Source: Sacculina carcini
Taxonomy: Eukaryota; Arthropoda; Thecostraca; Sacculinidae
DNA length: 64,000 nucleotides
Reading direction: 5' to 3'
Assembly (NCBI GenBank): GCA_916048095.2
Contig: OU696578.1
Location: 1,396,798 to 1,460,797 of the forward strand
The notes below the pieces were generated by a model that saw only the letters and a program-made list of their open reading frames with translations, was not told the origin of the DNA and did no database searches. The translations under genes were made by a program, and so were the position numbers. Numbering within the stretch: position 1 is the first letter of the stretch; each line of letters begins with the position of its first letter. Shown one piece after another: positions 1-12,635 of the stretch.

Positions 1-345
1 GTGTTTATATGAAACTCTGTATATGTGTCTGTATGAATGTACATGCGTGCGAGTGTGCACACAAGCCTGCGTGTATGCATGTATTCATCTTGCGTGTGAT
101 CTCTATTTGATTGTTGTCGACTATATAAATACATCAGAATGAATGTGGCGCTAGCTAGCAAATAGTAGTAGTCTTGCTTATTGTTTAAGTATCAGTCCGA
201 AAAGAAGCGTGAGCTTGTCGGACTATTGTCACATGTGCTTTTATCTCGTATATACTATTGACTGAACTGCTTGTATGAGTGACCAATAAACTTACTTACT
301 TACTTACTTACTTACACACAAACACACAAACACACACACACGGTT
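1..345 (+). repeat. Possible LINE/SINE 3' end with (TTAC)n tail
   Basis: The stretch at about 130-290 is non-coding and ends with an AATAAA-like signal running directly into about six TTAC units (291-314), then CA-rich simple sequence. A short repeat tail straight after AATAAA is typical of CR1/L2-type LINE or SINE 3' ends. No coding part is visible, so the family is not assigned. The first 60 bases are GT-rich simple sequence. Confidence 0.4.
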
Positions 346-439
346 CATAAGGATTTGGCAATGCCATTAAAATCCAATTCGATGGTCCCAGATGTCCTCG
401 TAAATTCAACTAAAACTCAAATAATTACACAGGCCATGT

Positions 440-493
<54 letters not shown>

Positions 494-1346
494 CAGTGTG
501 AGTTGGTGTGTTGGTGTGTGTGTGTGTGTCAGTGTGTGTGTAGCTCAAATAATATCTACACACAGGTGACATTATGGTTTGTCCGTGTCCATTTGTCATA
601 ATTAACTACGAAATATCAAATAGATTTTGCTATCAGTGTACACACACACACACACACAAGCACACAAGCGTACACACACATACACACAAGCGTACACACA
701 CATACACACAAGCACACAGACATACACACACGCACGTACCAACTCACAAACAGATACAAGCATGGCTATAAAAGTGGTTTCATTCTGGCAGTAAATTCGG
801 ATTTGCGTAAGATTGAGAGACCAGTTGCATACTAGGCGACTTATAACTGCTCGGAAATACCATATTGTTTGTGTTTTGTTCCAGGTTGTTTTTCTATTCT
901 CCTGCGCTTTATTCTACTTCGAAAAGCATCTCATGGAAATTTCCCATTTTCCTTTTTCCAAATAACCCTGTTTTTTCTCGAAAAACTACGTTCGTAACAT
1001 AACTTTCTCATAACAGTTCTGTCATACATAAATTGAAAAAGTTAATTTTGCCTATTCTTCAAGCTTTGTCTATTCTTCAAGCTTGATTCATTGAGAATAA
1101 TTTAAATTGTGAATTAAAATGATATAAGATTTATTGCTAAAAATATATAAAAAATGAGGCACAAAAAAACGATATGCATGTGAAAAGTTGTCAGGTATTT
1201 GAGTATCCAGTAATATTGGCATAGTATCGTAATCGCAGCTGCGCAATAAGGCAGATAAGGCAGATATTTCTCTGCGTTCATTCGTGAGTTATTATAGGAT
1301 ATAATTTAAGAGTATATGTTGTAGGCGGTACAAGTAGAATATCGCA
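346..1346. other. Intergenic DNA with (GT)n and (CA)n microsatellites
   Basis: A (GT)n tract lies at about 439-548 and an interrupted CA tract at about 639-735. Short open frames here come only from these repeats. The remaining AT-rich sequence up to 1346 should hold the promoter and 5' UTR of the DRC2-like gene, but I see no clear TATA box or initiator. An in-frame TAG just upstream of the ATG at 1347 supports that start. Confidence 0.6.
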
Positions 1347-2855
1347 ATGAACGACGAGCAAAGAAGAATAAAAACAGACTTGGTATCCACCTTCATTGAC
1401 ATAAAAATCAGAAAAGAAAAACAACTCGGTTCGAGAAATGAGTCTGTTTTGCTTGAGAAATGGCGAGAGTTGATGCGTCGAATAAAATCGGCAGACTTGA
1501 AAGAGCAACTGTTTTTGGTTCGACAAGCTTTTGAGCATCGACTGACAATTGCTGAATGCGTGGTTGAACTTCTGGTGGGGCAAATATCTGATGCGGAAGA
1601 GCAACTCTACACCACAACCCGTACCCACGTGCAGAAAATATGCTATTTGCTAGAAACTCACCGCCAGAATATGCTTCAACAACGAGAACGATTCGATGAA
1701 AGCCTGCAAAGCTTGAAGCACAAGTGCACAAACCGCACTGGAACATTGCAAGAGATGAAGGAAAATAATGACGAGAGGTTGAATGATATTTCGAACGAAT
1801 TGACCGCGAGAACCACACAGCAAGAGCAAAACATCCGACAGAAATTCAAGATAACCCTTAAACGAATCACCAACGAGCATCAAAAAGAACGCAAAACTCA
1901 CAGCTCGACCGTGGAGGAGATTATCAATGGATTCTGGCAGCCTCTTCAACATATTGTCACCGTTTATTCCAAAGATCTCAGCCAGCATCACTCGATGTTC
2001 GTCAATTTCAAAAGACAAAAATTGGAATCCAAGAAGAAGCTGGAACAACAGGCCAAGAAAATGTCGTTAATGAAAAACAGAATCGACAAAGTCAAAGACG
2101 CCGTCTACGAGCAAAATAAAACTCATCAAAAGGTGATTGTACTTTTAAGACAAGACTCGGTCATACAAAAACGACAGCTTGCTGAGGCCAAACAAAGTAT
2201 GAAAAGACTGCGAAAAGCCGACGCAAAAGACACGCGATATTTCTGTGTTGTCGGCGACGACACCATTCAAGTGCTGAAAAGACGACAGGAATTGGTTCAC
2301 AACCTGATTGGTCTCTATAGAAACTGCCAGAAAATGGAGTGTGTCGGACGAAAGTCGAGCGGTTTTCGGTTGTCGTGTGCGGCAGACACGTCTCATGATC
2401 AGCCAGGGTCCTCATCATGTCCGTATTCAGTGGAGGATCTATTGACCGTCAGCGTGCGGCCTCAGACCGTTGATTCAGCACTTAATGTGGACACCAATAG
2501 TGCACACTCAGCCCAGTCGGACATATGCCAGGCTCCAAACTCGACAAGGGCCAGTGCTTCGACTGCATCGATCCGTAGTGATTATGACGACGCTGCCGAG
2601 CAATCAGCTTGCGGAGTAGTGTGTCGAGAAACTCTGGGTAAATACTCGTCACTGCGGCCGTTCTGGCGTGAAAGAGGCTTGGTGGAGCTTCATATAGAAA
2701 GTCTCAAGCTGCAGCTTAGTCAAGCCAAGCAGCAGAACGCCAAGCTGAAGCAGCGTGTTGAAAACTACATGTCTAATCTCAACTCCATGACCAATAATGA
2801 ACTACAGCCAACAAGCGCAATAGCTGTTGTTGCCATGACAACAGGCGCGTCGTGA
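1347..2855 (+). CDS. CCDC65: DRC2/CCDC65-like dynein regulatory complex subunit
   Basis: Single uninterrupted ORF of 502 codons, predicted to be largely coiled coil. DRC2 is part of the nexin-dynein regulatory complex base plate in motile cilia, where it pairs with DRC1 and controls dynein-driven bending. The assignment rests on the segment from residue ~35 to ~130: the WRELMRRIKSADL block, then the QAFEH and ISDAEEQL blocks, in the order and spacing I recall for animal DRC2. A C-terminal FWRERG...LKLQL...KLKQRVENYM block (about 440-475) matches the conserved DRC2 tail. Residues ~345-430 are Ser/Thr/Asp-rich and look disordered, unlike the rest. Length is close to the usual ~480-500 aa. The start is the first ATG after an in-frame TAG; the stop is TGA. 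No intron interrupts it, so a retrocopy or an intron-poor lineage are both possible; no poly-A tail is seen. Confidence 0.8.
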   Translation: MNDEQRRIKTDLVSTFIDIKIRKEKQLGSRNESVLLEKWRELMRRIKSADLKEQLFLVRQAFEHRLTIAECVVELLVGQISDAEEQLYTTTRTHVQKICYLLETHRQNMLQQRERFDESLQSLKHKCTNRTGTLQEMKENNDERLNDISNELTARTTQQEQNIRQKFKITLKRITNEHQKERKTHSSTVEEIINGFWQPLQHIVTVYSKDLSQHHSMFVNFKRQKLESKKKLEQQAKKMSLMKNRIDKVKDAVYEQNKTHQKVIVLLRQDSVIQKRQLAEAKQSMKRLRKADAKDTRYFCVVGDDTIQVLKRRQELVHNLIGLYRNCQKMECVGRKSSGFRLSCAADTSHDQPGSSSCPYSVEDLLTVSVRPQTVDSALNVDTNSAHSAQSDICQAPNSTRASASTASIRSDYDDAAEQSACGVVCRETLGKYSSLRPFWRERGLVELHIESLKLQLSQAKQQNAKLKQRVENYMSNLNSMTNNELQPTSAIAVVAMTTGAS

Positions 2856-4070
2856 ATTTCAGCTGTCTCTTACAGAAAGTCTCCGATAGATTAATTATCT
2901 GGGTATAACGACAAAATTTAATTTTGAGCAAGCACAACGTTTCTGAATACACACCTAAAACAGATCTGTAGATTGTTAGAACAACATATATCGGACGCTT
3001 CAAAATCGTATAGTTTTGTGTCAGTTTCGTGAAGTCTGAAATTTACAATCATTGAAGTCTGAAACATGAATATTTCCTACCCGTACATAGAATCTATCAT
3101 CTGAAAGGCATACGTTGACATCTCATCTGAAGTACTCAGCATCCCATCTCATCTCGACCTTTCATCTCATCTCCAGTTTGCGACAAGTTATCCACCACGC
3201 TGTCGAGTGTTATTTCATCATCGCCTGTCAGTATAGACAATCATATATGCGTCAATGGTAAATTACATGTCGTTTTCAAGCGCGCATTCGATTCACATTG
3301 GGCATTCACAAATCCTATGTCGTGTATTATAAAATTATTAATTTGCCAGGGTTCTACTTCTTCTTCTCAAATGCTTAGCTTAATCCACACTTTTACGAGC
3401 AGCATTATTCTAATTACATAGTCTGTAGCTGGTCAGTGTATAGATGAATATTGAGTTTGAAAATCTCCTGTTAATACGTCAATTGTATTTTTACTGACTG
3501 TTCATTTGAAAACGATGAAAACACAGAAAATGTTCAAGAGCCACTGGTATAGCGCATGTACTGGCTGCACCTACATTTAATAATAACCATATTAATGATA
3601 TTAACAATAATAATAATAAAGCAGAGCGATTTAACAAGCAGATACACCGGACAAGCGCAAAATGAACTAGCTGACACTTGACAAATGAGGCTATTTGTGC
3701 CTCATCAGAGGAGGTGTCCAATGATAAGACGTGACAAATTTGCATACATCTTGTGTGTGTGTGTGTGTGTGTGTATGTGTGTGTATGTGTTGTCAGTTGA
3801 AATGTGACTCAATCCAATTACACACCAGCATAATAATCTAAACTATTTTGACACATACACACAGATATAAACTAAGTTCCCATATGCAATTTTTTTAATT
3901 CAACAAGGATTTTGTGTATGAATCATGCCGGATACTGCATTTATATCCATATAACATTTATGTCATTACATTCATATAATTAAAATAACATGACTATAAA
4001 TAAGTACAGCATATATAGTTGAACAAAATCATACTGACTTGATACCAAATGATGATGATGATGATGCGAA

Positions 4071-4103
<33 letters not shown>

Positions 4104-4222
4104 ACCAAATAAATTAACTTGTACCACATATTATCACATTCACACATAATTACAAGTTATATTTTTTATAAATTACAAAAACAGCATTGTGACAAAACAC
4201 CTTTATTATAATAATATGTGTA

Positions 4223-4263
<41 letters not shown>
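2856..4263. other. Intergenic AT-rich DNA with microsatellites
   Basis: Holds the presumed 3' UTR of the DRC2-like gene (an AATAAA lies in an AAT-rich run near 3620), a (GT)n tract near 3755-3790, an interrupted (GAT)n tract at about 4049-4101 and an (AT)n tract at about 4226-4265. I see no coding sequence or RNA gene. Confidence 0.6.
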
Positions 4264-4267
<4 letters not shown>

Positions 4268-4846
4268 ACATTCAAAATTTTATTTAAACTCCACGCGTCC
4301 GATTTTCTATACTTTTTTCTCTATTTCTCAAAAACTAATTATCACACATCTAAATAAATAATGCCATCATGCTGGGAATTTTGTTTGCTACAACACGGTA
4401 TAATTTTTCATTTTCCAAAGCGTATTAAAAAAATTTACGGCGGTGTGAAGTCAAAATGACAAAGTCAAAAAGGCAAAATTAGCGCTGAAAAACGCGAATA
4501 TTTTGGTCGATATTCCGCTATCTATTCCTCATAAACCAGCAAAGGTAGAGCTATAAAAATTATACTATTGTGTAGAATATTTTTTGTTCTACCAGAAAAG
4601 ATATAATCTATACCCCCAAATGATACAAAAACGTGTAAAATTGGCAAAATTCTCAAATACATCCAAAATTACACTTTAACACCGGGCGACTAAAATTAAT
4701 TCATTTTCAACCTATTTCTCAGAAATTATTTGTCAGACATTAAAATAAATTATACCATCGTGCTGGAAATTTTGTTTTCTACAATGCGCTATAATTTTTA
4801 ATTATCCAAAGTGTATCTGAAGGAAGTTAAGGCGGTGTATAGTCTG
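4264..4846 (+). repeat. Degenerate ~196-bp repeat family, copy 1
   Basis: This block resembles 8398-8990 over nearly its whole length. Inside it, one module recurs about every 196 bases (near 4350, 4545 and 4740): a run like ATACCATCGTGCTGGAAATT followed by a TTTGTTTTCTACA-like stretch and an AT-rich spacer. Stops occur in every frame, so it is not coding. Tandem modular structure in dispersed blocks suggests a satellite-like unit spread by a mobile element. I recognise no family. Confidence 0.6.
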
Positions 4847-4957
4847 TGTGTGTATGTACTTGTTTAGTTTATTTCCACATTTTTCACAATAATCATTTCA
4901 TGAAAATATACAAAGTATGAAATGGCAGAAATGTGCATAGAGCAAGGCTCTTAGAAA

Positions 4958-5433
4958 AGTGTTTCTCAACCTTTTTTATGATCATGACTCCTTCAACACA
5001 ATACGAGTCCTTGTGGCCTGCCAGAAACAGTCAGTGCCTTTCTAGAAAATCATTGGGGCCTCATACACACATGGATCGTCGCGTCGCGGCTTCTCCAGCT
5101 GATTAGCTCATGTACGCCGGTGACTATTTCCACCGACCACCCAGACAACGCCATGACCGCACGTACAGGTGGGGTTAGCTTAAAAGCACACGGACGTCCG
5201 AGGATCAAGTACACGCGCCAGGCAAACACCGGGGCTCTCTATGTAGCGGGGGATCACTCCATTGAAACGTACATCGACAATAATAACACAGTAATACATT
5301 TTTAAACATACACATTTCGTGGTGCGTGAGAAAACATGGTGGCCCCCATTTTTTTAGTTTGGTCTTATGACCCCTGAAAAAATCCCATGGCTATCCTATT
5401 CAAGAGGCCATATGACCAACGTTGAGAAACACT
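4958..5433. mobile_element. Non-autonomous hAT-like MITE
   Basis: The ends form an inverted repeat around AGTGTTTCTCAAC, a hallmark of hAT/Charlie-type termini. Flanking 8-base segments (CTCTTAGA left, CTATAGAA right) match at 6 of 8 positions, as expected for an old hAT target duplication. The interior holds a short open frame without transposase similarity. Age and exact ends are uncertain. Confidence 0.55.
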
Positions 5434-7332
5434 GCTATAGAAAACAATGGAAAAATGACAATGATCGCAAATGATGAAAAAGCCAAAAAAGGCCGAATTA
5501 TATTCGCGCTTTTGACAAAAGTTCCACGGAGACCAACGTCGGTCGGCCAAACATGACAATCCTGATACGCACTGGGATAATTGAACTGTAAAATTGCACA
5601 AGCAAACTCACAAAACACCCGGGACCTTTTCGCATTCCTATTAGCTATTGGTGTGTCGCAATAATATTCAAAATGTACAAATTTGCTGCATATAGAATTT
5701 TTTAACAAAACAATCTGTAGTGTTGTCCAATAGGCACACAGCAAGCCTACACACACAGCTATCGTTCATCACCATATTTGGAAGTGTTCATCGTGTCACC
5801 CAGTGTTCAGTGTATGTATCGTGTATGTGTGTATGTGTGTATGTCACAACTGTGACCCTTGTTACAGACAGTCTGATGCTAGCCTCGCTTGGGTTTACTT
5901 CAATATAACCACTCGGGTGTTCTGTGCGTTTCTCGCCAATCAGAGGCGACACAAGAACATTACACAATCATTGTTCCAAATGCCAAAGATGTGAATATTT
6001 GAAAACATATTAATCATTGTTACAAAACATGCCCCCATAGCATAGCCTGTGTGCCACCAATATTGCCCTTCGATTTGACTTACCAGTGACAACGAGCACT
6101 ATAATATTATAGTATATATATTGTGGCCGGGAAACTATTCAGCTATTTGCATTATTCCGATATTTGAAGGTCCGATATTTGAAGGATCGACTGTATATGA
6201 TAATTATTTGAGTATGTACGTTTTTGGAAATACGTTTGTTCTAACAAAAGCACACCAGCCAGCAAGCACGCAAGCATAGACGCTTTTTCCTGCTAGATGG
6301 CAGGATATAGTGAGGTGTGCTTCATTCGTGCAACACGCTGGTCAGGATAATTGCGCTTGCCAGACATTTCAGTGCGGTGCATTTGTTCGGACTATTTGTA
6401 TTCTGATTCGTAGCAAAATCGATAATGGATACAGAATATATACCTAAAATTATTGAAACGATCGGAGTGAGTATGTTTTTTTCACCAGCTATACGTTTTG
6501 CTCCGATGTATCTGGCCTAACCAATAGCAGACAATGAAGTCATAAATAAAAATGTATCAACCTGATATCAGTATTCTTCATGGAATTTCGCTTAATCAAA
6601 TAAAAGAATCAAAGACATTTGGATCAAAGTGTGAGGTGATAGCTGTGAGGGAACTCAGTGAGTGAATCTGGCTGTGAGGTGATAGTCTAGTTTTAATGGG
6701 TTTTTTTGCATTGATAATTGGTTGAAACTAAATACTTGGAGAAATAATTGCCACGGAAACATATTGACACTGCTTATTTGTTTAACGAAGCCGACTTTTT
6801 TCTTTTTCAGTTTGTTCTGATCGTCGTATCACTTGGTTGTTTTTTGAAGACCTCTTCGATATAGCGAGCTGGTAGTGCACGCTGGGAAATTGTTCGGCTG
6901 AATTAAGCACACGTTTTGTTGCATTTGCTTGTTGCACTGTTTCCTGCACTATGTTTGGTGTCAGTCGATTAGGTCCACACTATGCTATCACATGTTATCG
7001 TTTGGTGGCGATTATTATACTGTTTCAGTGATGATTTCAATACACGTAATGCCACTTGAAACTCGCTCAAGACATGGTGAAATCATGATTGCGATTCAAA
7101 GTCGCCAGAATTATGCTACCACTCAGTATATAACGTCAAAATGTTGCAGCTCAGACGTGCAATGTGCTGGTTCAATGCAGCTTGTAGTTATTGCTGTTGT
7201 CTGGGGATGGGCGTTTCTGCCAACTTTGATCATTTTACGCCGCTCGTGAACCACACTCACTAGGAATTAGGAAACAAAAATAAAATCAATACTATTTTGG
7301 GGAAGTCAAGGGTGAAAATGTTTGTGAAATAT
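5434..7332. other. Intergenic DNA; one pogo-like terminal fragment
   Basis: Mostly unique AT-rich sequence. At about 6150-6195 a terminus-like segment ends in a CAGTCGATCC-type repeat (read on the minus strand) next to TA, resembling a decayed pogo/mariner MITE end; I could not find its partner. A 106-codon open frame at 6929-7249 has no recognisable domain and is probably chance. No RNA genes seen. Confidence 0.5.
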
Positions 7333-7700
7333 AAAAACATGCAATTATACCAATAATTCTGCTGAGTTCAATGTATTGGGTGAATTCTCATCAAAATCAG
7401 CATAGCAATAAGTACCAATACAAACAAGTGTGTGCGTATGCAATTCTACACAGTATAGTTTTCATCGAGGCATGTGTGTTGTGATTTAAAATACCGAAAA
7501 TGTTTGAGAGTACCAAACAATTAACCAACTGAGTCAACCTTAAACACTAATGCATGATGGCTGCCACACCCTCGACACAAATATACGCTCTTGCGAGATA
7601 CCTTAAGTGTTTCGACCATCTACTTGATAACTGAGGACTGCTAGACCTTCTCATATTAATTGATGTCTCACACGTCGATGTGTATCTATCTGCCATATTT
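7333..7700 (+). repeat. Diverged copy of the P-block MITE family
   Basis: The sequence from the AATTCTGCTGAGTTCA segment through the ATCAAAATCAGCATAGCA segment to the ATGCATGATGGCTG segment matches, in order, the repeat at 43384-43727 and the parts kept in P1, P2 and P3 (for example 31765-31990). This copy lacks the left terminus. It is followed by a LINE fragment, the same order as in the P blocks. Confidence 0.55.
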
Positions 7701-7711
7701 TGATTGATAGC

Positions 7712-7866
7712 CCCGCTTCTATTCAATCTGTACATGTCTTCTCTATGTCCTATTCTGCCTCGCTATTCTGTCCAGTTCTACGTCTACGCAGACGATATAC
7801 AAATAATTATTCATCTTCCCTTCCCCCATGCTTCGTTCTTATCAGACATTATCTCTGATATTTTGT
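7712..7866 (+). pseudogene. CR1-like LINE reverse transcriptase fragment
   Basis: A short remnant encodes the LLFNLYMSSL segment and the YADDIQ catalytic motif of reverse transcriptase, closely resembling the RT in the P blocks (40325-41008). It breaks off about 25 codons after YADD. It is too short to be functional. Confidence 0.7.
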
Positions 7867-7999
7867 GGCGAGTTGGAATAAACCACCCGAGATGCTGCCA
7901 CAAAGACAGTCAGAGCAAGTAACATGTATTGACCCGTATGTGAATCGGTGACCTAGGGCCACGTTAGCAAAGGTTGGCACATGATCAGGCTACGTCACA

Positions 8000-8990
8000 C
8001 ATGTTATATATATAAAAGAGATCCTCTGTGTGTCTGTCTGTGTGTGTGTGTGTGTGTCTGTCTGTCCCACCCTCCTTGGTCCATATTCTATCAGCTCCTA
8101 CTCGGCCACCACTTGGCCTACCCCCTAACAATTTATACCATCACGTTGCAAATTGTCTTGTCTACACTTAAGGCTAAATTTAAAACTTTAAAAACAAAAC
8201 CAAAAACAGTTATAGCGGTAAAAAGACAAAATGAAGCCTGAAAAATGCGAAAATTTTGGTCAATATTCTGCCATCAAGATATCCTAAACCAGAAACGGTA
8301 CAGCAATACAGATCATACCATTGTGCAGAAAATTTTTGTTCTACAAGATAGGTGATAATTCATATCCGAAAATTAAATTTAAAACACGTAAAATGGAAAA
8401 AAATTCAATCTACATTCAAAATTTCATTTAAATTCCAGGCGTCCATTTTATTCATTTTTTTCTATATTTCTCAGCAACTAAATATCACACATCTAAATTA
8501 ATAATACCATCATGCTAGAAATTTTGTGTTCTACACCACGGTATAAATTTTAATTTTCCATGGTGTATTAAAAAAAAGTAACGGCGGTGTGAAGTCAACA
8601 TAACAAAGCCAAAAAGGCAAAATTAGCACTGAAAAACGCGAATATTTTGGTCAATCTTCCGCTATCTATTCCTCATAAAGCAACAAAGTTAGAGCTATAA
8701 AAATTATACTATTGTGTAGAGAATTTTGTGTTCTAAAAGATACACTGTAATTTATACCCACAAATGATACAAAAAACGTTTGAAATTGGCAACATTCTCA
8801 AATACATCCAAAATTACACTTTAACACCGGGCGACAAAATTACTTCATTTTCAACCTATTTCTCAGAAACCATTTGTCAGAAATTAAAATAAATTATACC
8901 ATCGTGCTAGAAATTTTGTTTTCTACAATACGGTATACTTTTTAATTTTCCAAAATGTACCTAAAGGAAGTTACGGCGGTGTAAAGTCAA
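8000..8990 (+). repeat. Degenerate ~196-bp repeat family, copy 2
   Basis: The right part (8398-8990) is the partner of 4264-4846. The left part (about 8110-8395) holds two further, more diverged modules with the same ATACCAT...TTTTGTTCTACA pattern, giving about five modules. A (GT)n tract with CTGTCTGTC units (8030-8065) lies at the left edge. No coding capacity. Confidence 0.6.
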
Positions 8991-9189
8991 AATGACATAT
9001 TGCCAATTTGACAGCTATTATGCGCACTTGCGTCTACACAGGAGTATACACCGATAAAATTTCACTGAAGCCCAATCACAATTAAGAATGCATCATATTA
9101 GCTCCAAGCATGGATGGTGTGGTTTTATTGCGTACAGTTTAATTAATGCTACACTATACTGAATATAAAGGCTTTATTGTCCTCAATAT

Positions 9190-10109
9190 TTATACATGAA
9201 TTGTTCCGCACGACGGGCGGGTAAAATGCTACTGGGAACAAAGTAAACTACTGAATTTTACTGTGTAATTTAATTGGTTCAATTTCAAGTTGCATACGCT
9301 TAAGCTGCATAAGGATACGGGTTGTAATATCATGCAATGCCAACTATATGCATATGCTGTTTTAGCGGAAGCATAAATCTGGAATTATAGAGATGACAGA
9401 AGGTTTCATTGTTGTGATAGTGTTACACTTCTGAATTACTACACACGAAGGATGGGTGTGAACTTGAGCAGTGTTGAGGAAAAGAACTTCGTCAATAATT
9501 AAAACAAGAATTTACAAATTTATATTTTCCTATTGGATAAGCCTTTTGCTTTTTTATTCATTATATTTTATTAATAGTTCCGCACGACGAGCGGGTTTAA
9601 ATACGAGGCAGTTCGAGGGAAAATATTTTGCCACATCTAACATAAACACATTCATATTTAGACTTTTATATTGGTTAAGACTTTTTATGGGTCTGCTTTT
9701 ATAATTTTTTTATTTGTATTAGTTTAATCTTATTAATTCAATATTTATTTTACTTTTCGTTCTAATTGTTCCGCTAAACGGGATGGTTTCAATGCTAGAT
9801 GATGTTAATTTATTAATATATTTTGGAAACATTATGATAACAAATTTAGACGATTTTCATTTTTTCGTGTCTGAATTTTTAATTATTCCGTACGACGGGC
9901 AGGTTTAAATATGAAGCGGGTTGAAGGATAATATTTTGTCAAAATTAAAATAAAAACATCCATATTTGGAATTTGATATTAGATATTTACAGCTTTAATT
10001 TGTTTGCTTTTACATTTGTATTCATTTTCTTTTATGGATTGAATATGAATAGATTTTATGAATTGTTCCGCACGACGGGCGACTTTAAAGGATACACACA
10101 CAGATGATT

Positions 10110-10161
<52 letters not shown>

Positions 10162-11484
10162 CTGAGCGGGTTAAATGATATAGATCAGAGGTTTTAAACG
10201 TAAATGAAGCGATGGATCATTTTTATGAAATAAAAATGTCCCGCGGGTAGCAACTATAGACATTAGAACGTTCAATTTCACCGTGTAGAATGAATTCATA
10301 TACAAAACTCACGGAGTTGACTTCAAGATCCAGAACAAATCGTGTTCGAGTTCTGAATTATCCCGCACGACGGGTGGGCTTAAATATGAGGCGGGATGAG
10401 GGAAAATATTTTGTCAAAATTAAACTGGAAATCATTACATTTATACTTTTCAATTGATATCCTTTGTTTTATTAATTGTTCCGTACGACACACGTGCTTA
10501 AATGCTAGATGAGAACATAAAATAAATAATATACAATTAAATCGAATTATGCAGTAAATGTGAATTAATCTGTCTTACAGTTTGGTTACTATATTATATT
10601 GGCGGGATTCGAGAACATTATTGGTGGGTCGCGTGTTTGATACTAAAAGGGGATGAGATGATATACGATAAGATGGGATGGTTGGGTTGGGTTTGGTAGG
10701 ATTGGGTCAGGTTATATTGGGTTTAATATGGATGCGGAATATAATGTATTATATAAATGTATATGAATGTATGTATATGATTTTTTGGCAGTAAATATTA
10801 TACTGCTAAAAGTATAATAGTACTTGTACAAATGATGTTGAGGAGTGATGTTAAGTTATACATATATTTTGGAAACATTCTGATGAAAATACTTCATTAT
10901 TAATTATTATTCATTATTTCGTGTTTGAGTTCTAAATTTTTCCGTACGGCGGGCAGGTTTAAGTATGATGTTATTTGAGGGAAATATTTTGTCAAAATAA
11001 AAACAAAAATATTCATATTTATACTTTTCTATTAGACAAGACTTTTAATTGATTTACTTTTTTCTTTTTAATTTGTGTCTTTTCTTTTTTTAATTGAATA
11101 CAAATTTAATAGTAGGAATTGTTCCGCACAACGGGCGGATTTACACACTAGAATTTTCACTGTTTATTACGTGTTTGTGTTTTGAATTATTTCGCACGAC
11201 GGGCTGGTTTCAATATGAGGTGGATTGAGGGAAAATAGTTTGTCAAAAAAAGAAAAAAAGATTAAACTCAGTCTTTTCAATTGATTACAATTTTATGAGT
11301 GTGCCCTTTTCTTATTTAATTTTAAATATTTTTTATGAATTAAACATGAATTTCATTTTAAGAATCGTTCCGCACAACGGGCGGATTTACACACTAGAAT
11401 TTTCACTGTTTGTTACGTGTTTGTTTTTTGAATTGTTCCGCACAACGGGCGGGTTTTAATGCTATTGTTCCGCACGACGGGCGG

Positions 11485-11562
<78 letters not shown>

Positions 11563-12030
11563 GAAATAATCTGTCTGTCTGTGTGTGTGTATGCTTGAAT
11601 ATTAGGCGGCATAATTGCGCGGGTTCAATGGTATAGATCAGGGGCTTCAAACTTAAACTAAGCGATGGATCATATTTATGAAATATAAACATCCCGCGGG
11701 CAGCAGCTATAGACAATGAAACGTTCAACTTCACCGTGTAAAACAAGTTCATACACAAAACTAACGGATTTGGCTTCAAGGTCCAGAACGGATCGTGTTC
11801 GAGTTCTGAATTATTCCGTACGACGGGCGAGTTTAAATATGAGGCGGGTTGAAGGATAATATTTTGCCAAAATAAAAATAAAAATAATAAAATTTAGACT
11901 TTTCAATTGATCAGGATTTCTATGGAATTACTATGATTTTTTTAATTCATAATATGTTTACTAATTAAATATGAATTTCATTTTATGAATTGTTCCGCAC
12001 AATGGGCGGGTTTTAATGCTAGTGTATATA
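9190..12030 (+). repeat. Field of fifteen GTTCCGCACGACGGGCGGG boxes
   Basis: A conserved box near GTTCCGCACGACGGGCGGGT recurs on the plus strand at about 9203, 9587, 9778, 9895, 10075, 10360, 10488, 10939, 11121, 11189, 11367, 11435, 11467, 11813 and 11992. Spacing is irregular (32 to ~450 bases). Boxes are usually preceded by TGAATT and followed either by TTTAAATGCTA or by TTTAAATATGAGGCGGGTTG plus a GGGAAAATATTTTG segment. Two ~270-bp modules (10175-10445 and 11628-11905) resemble each other throughout. (TA)n tracts interrupt it at 10108-10160, 11486-11559 and 12022-12049. No family recognised. Confidence 0.75.
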
Positions 12031-12121
12031 TATATATATATATATATAAAACACAAAAATCTACCCTTTTAATAAAATAGTGTACACGTGTTTTTGCGTG
12101 TATGTGTGCTTGTGTGTGTGC

Positions 12122-12200
<79 letters not shown>

Positions 12201-12567
12201 TGTGTGTATGTACTGGAAGTCTCTTGAAGTGTAACGGCGTCAATACACATGAAGAACGACATGCCACGCCATATCTTAGTGGCGGAGTGGCGCGCATGAG
12301 CTGATATGGGCCCTGCGGGAGACATTCAACGGCACACAGCTTCAATCTCGCACGACACTTTGGCCTGCCAGTTTGGCCACATAAAACTGACACAAACAAC
12401 GACTGCCAACCCAGTATAACAAGCTGACGCTGGAAGAAAAACGACCAATTTTAACACTCGAATAAAATAGCTTGCACACAATGGCCAAACACAGTGAGAC
12501 AGTGGTTTTCAAAAAAAAATCAGCTTCTTACTCAACTTAGCAAGCCACACAACTAAGCATATGTTAC

Positions 12568-12635
<68 letters not shown>

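Noticed and set aside
417..771. Histidine/threonine and cysteine/valine-rich open frames over CA/GT tracts (here and near 12080, 19300, 29800, 54290)
   Set aside because: They are translations of microsatellites in arbitrary frames with no domain or start context.
6929..7249. 106-codon open frame as a gene
   Set aside because: No recognisable domain, no splice or promoter context, and length is within chance for this DNA.
9190..12030. CRISPR-like array (repeated GC-rich box)
   Set aside because: Spacing is irregular from 32 to ~450 bases, spacers are repetitive and AT-rich, no cas genes exist, and the DNA is animal.
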